A stretch of 64,000 nucleotides of DNA from Euwallacea fornicatus (lineage: Eukaryota > Arthropoda > Insecta > Coleoptera > Curculionidae): contig NC_089545.1 of NCBI RefSeq assembly GCF_040115645.1, positions 2,356,001 to 2,420,000 of the forward strand. The letters are read 5' to 3'. The notes under the pieces are model-generated. The model did no database searches, was not told where the DNA came from, and saw only the letters and a list, made by a program, of their open reading frames with translations. The position numbers and the translations under genes are program-made. This document shows positions 63,951-64,000 of this stretch, piece by piece. Position 1 is the first letter of the stretch, and each line of letters opens with the position of its first letter.

Positions 63951-64000
63951 CTATATTCCCGACTACCGATATTAATTGAGTTTCATTATAAGGTGTGATA
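63951..64000 (-). CDS. Cysteine protease, penultimate exon (cut by window edge)
   Basis: The 50 bases at the window edge read ITPYNETQLISVVGNI plus the first base of a Gly codon, then a strong donor GTGAGT (63,945-63,950). This matches the segment just before GP.SVAI in papain-like proteases, where a run such as ...E..L...V...GP is typical. The phase (one base left over) fits the terminal exon, which starts with the two bases GA. The joint therefore restores Gly and reads on into PASVAINA. The start of this exon, the pro-region, the signal peptide and the catalytic Cys exon lie beyond position 64,000. The exon is too short to be found by open-frame length; the call rests on the donor, the phase and the family pattern. 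Confidence 0.85.

Noticed and set aside
1..64000. tRNA, rRNA, CRISPR, prokaryotic operons or phage
   Set aside because: No tRNA B-box with a foldable cloverleaf, no rRNA-like sequence, no spaced repeats and no packed genes were seen. The window is eukaryotic.

Overview
The window looks like gene-poor nuclear DNA from an insect, possibly a beetle. It is AT-rich throughout. Open frames are short and mostly in shadow pairs on both strands, with no bacterial-style packed genes, operons or ribosome-binding sites. The only gene I can name has a spliced exon structure and a polyadenylation signal. Eroded DNA transposons of the Tc1/mariner superfamily, typical of arthropods, are scattered through the window. 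The insect call is supported by the repeat content. The beetle call is only a guess from the style of the cysteine protease.

Layout. Positions 1-9,680 are non-coding, with a perfect 11-bp hairpin at 3,989 and an imperfect one at 4,601 that shares a 10-bp core with it. At 9,681-10,085 lies the first copy of a non-autonomous inverted-repeat element (MITE); its diverged sister is at 41,146-41,570. A CTCF-like insulator motif is at 13,905. A second kind of MITE, with CAGGGTG ends, is at 20,129-20,420. A clean-ended but dead Tc1 element fills 27,200-28,596. Dead transposases of a second type (DUF4817-associated, DDE/D) are at 30,840-31,902, 37,105-37,402 and 61,388-61,630. A DD34D mariner tail is at 34,969-35,320, and a doubtful transposase scrap is at 54,380. 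The long intervals between hold no gene I can defend. Some contain GC-rich patches or clusters of TAATTA, ATTGTTT or CCATAAA motifs that could be regulatory DNA of a distant gene.

Genes. At the right edge, on the minus strand, are the last two exons of a papain-family (cathepsin L-like) cysteine protease: 63,951-64,000, partial, and 62,590-62,918. They carry the active-site His and Asn and an unusual hydrophobic C-terminal tail. At 55,427-55,721, also minus, two phase-matched candidate exons look like the start of an unrecognised gene: a well-placed ATG, good splice sites and a 112-base intron carrying a G-quadruplex motif. Its further exons were not found.

I found no convincing novel multi-gene system. 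The points most worth checking are the protease tail, the two-exon candidate gene, the MITE pair with its long inverted repeats and shared open frame, and the spacing of catalytic residues in the second transposase type.
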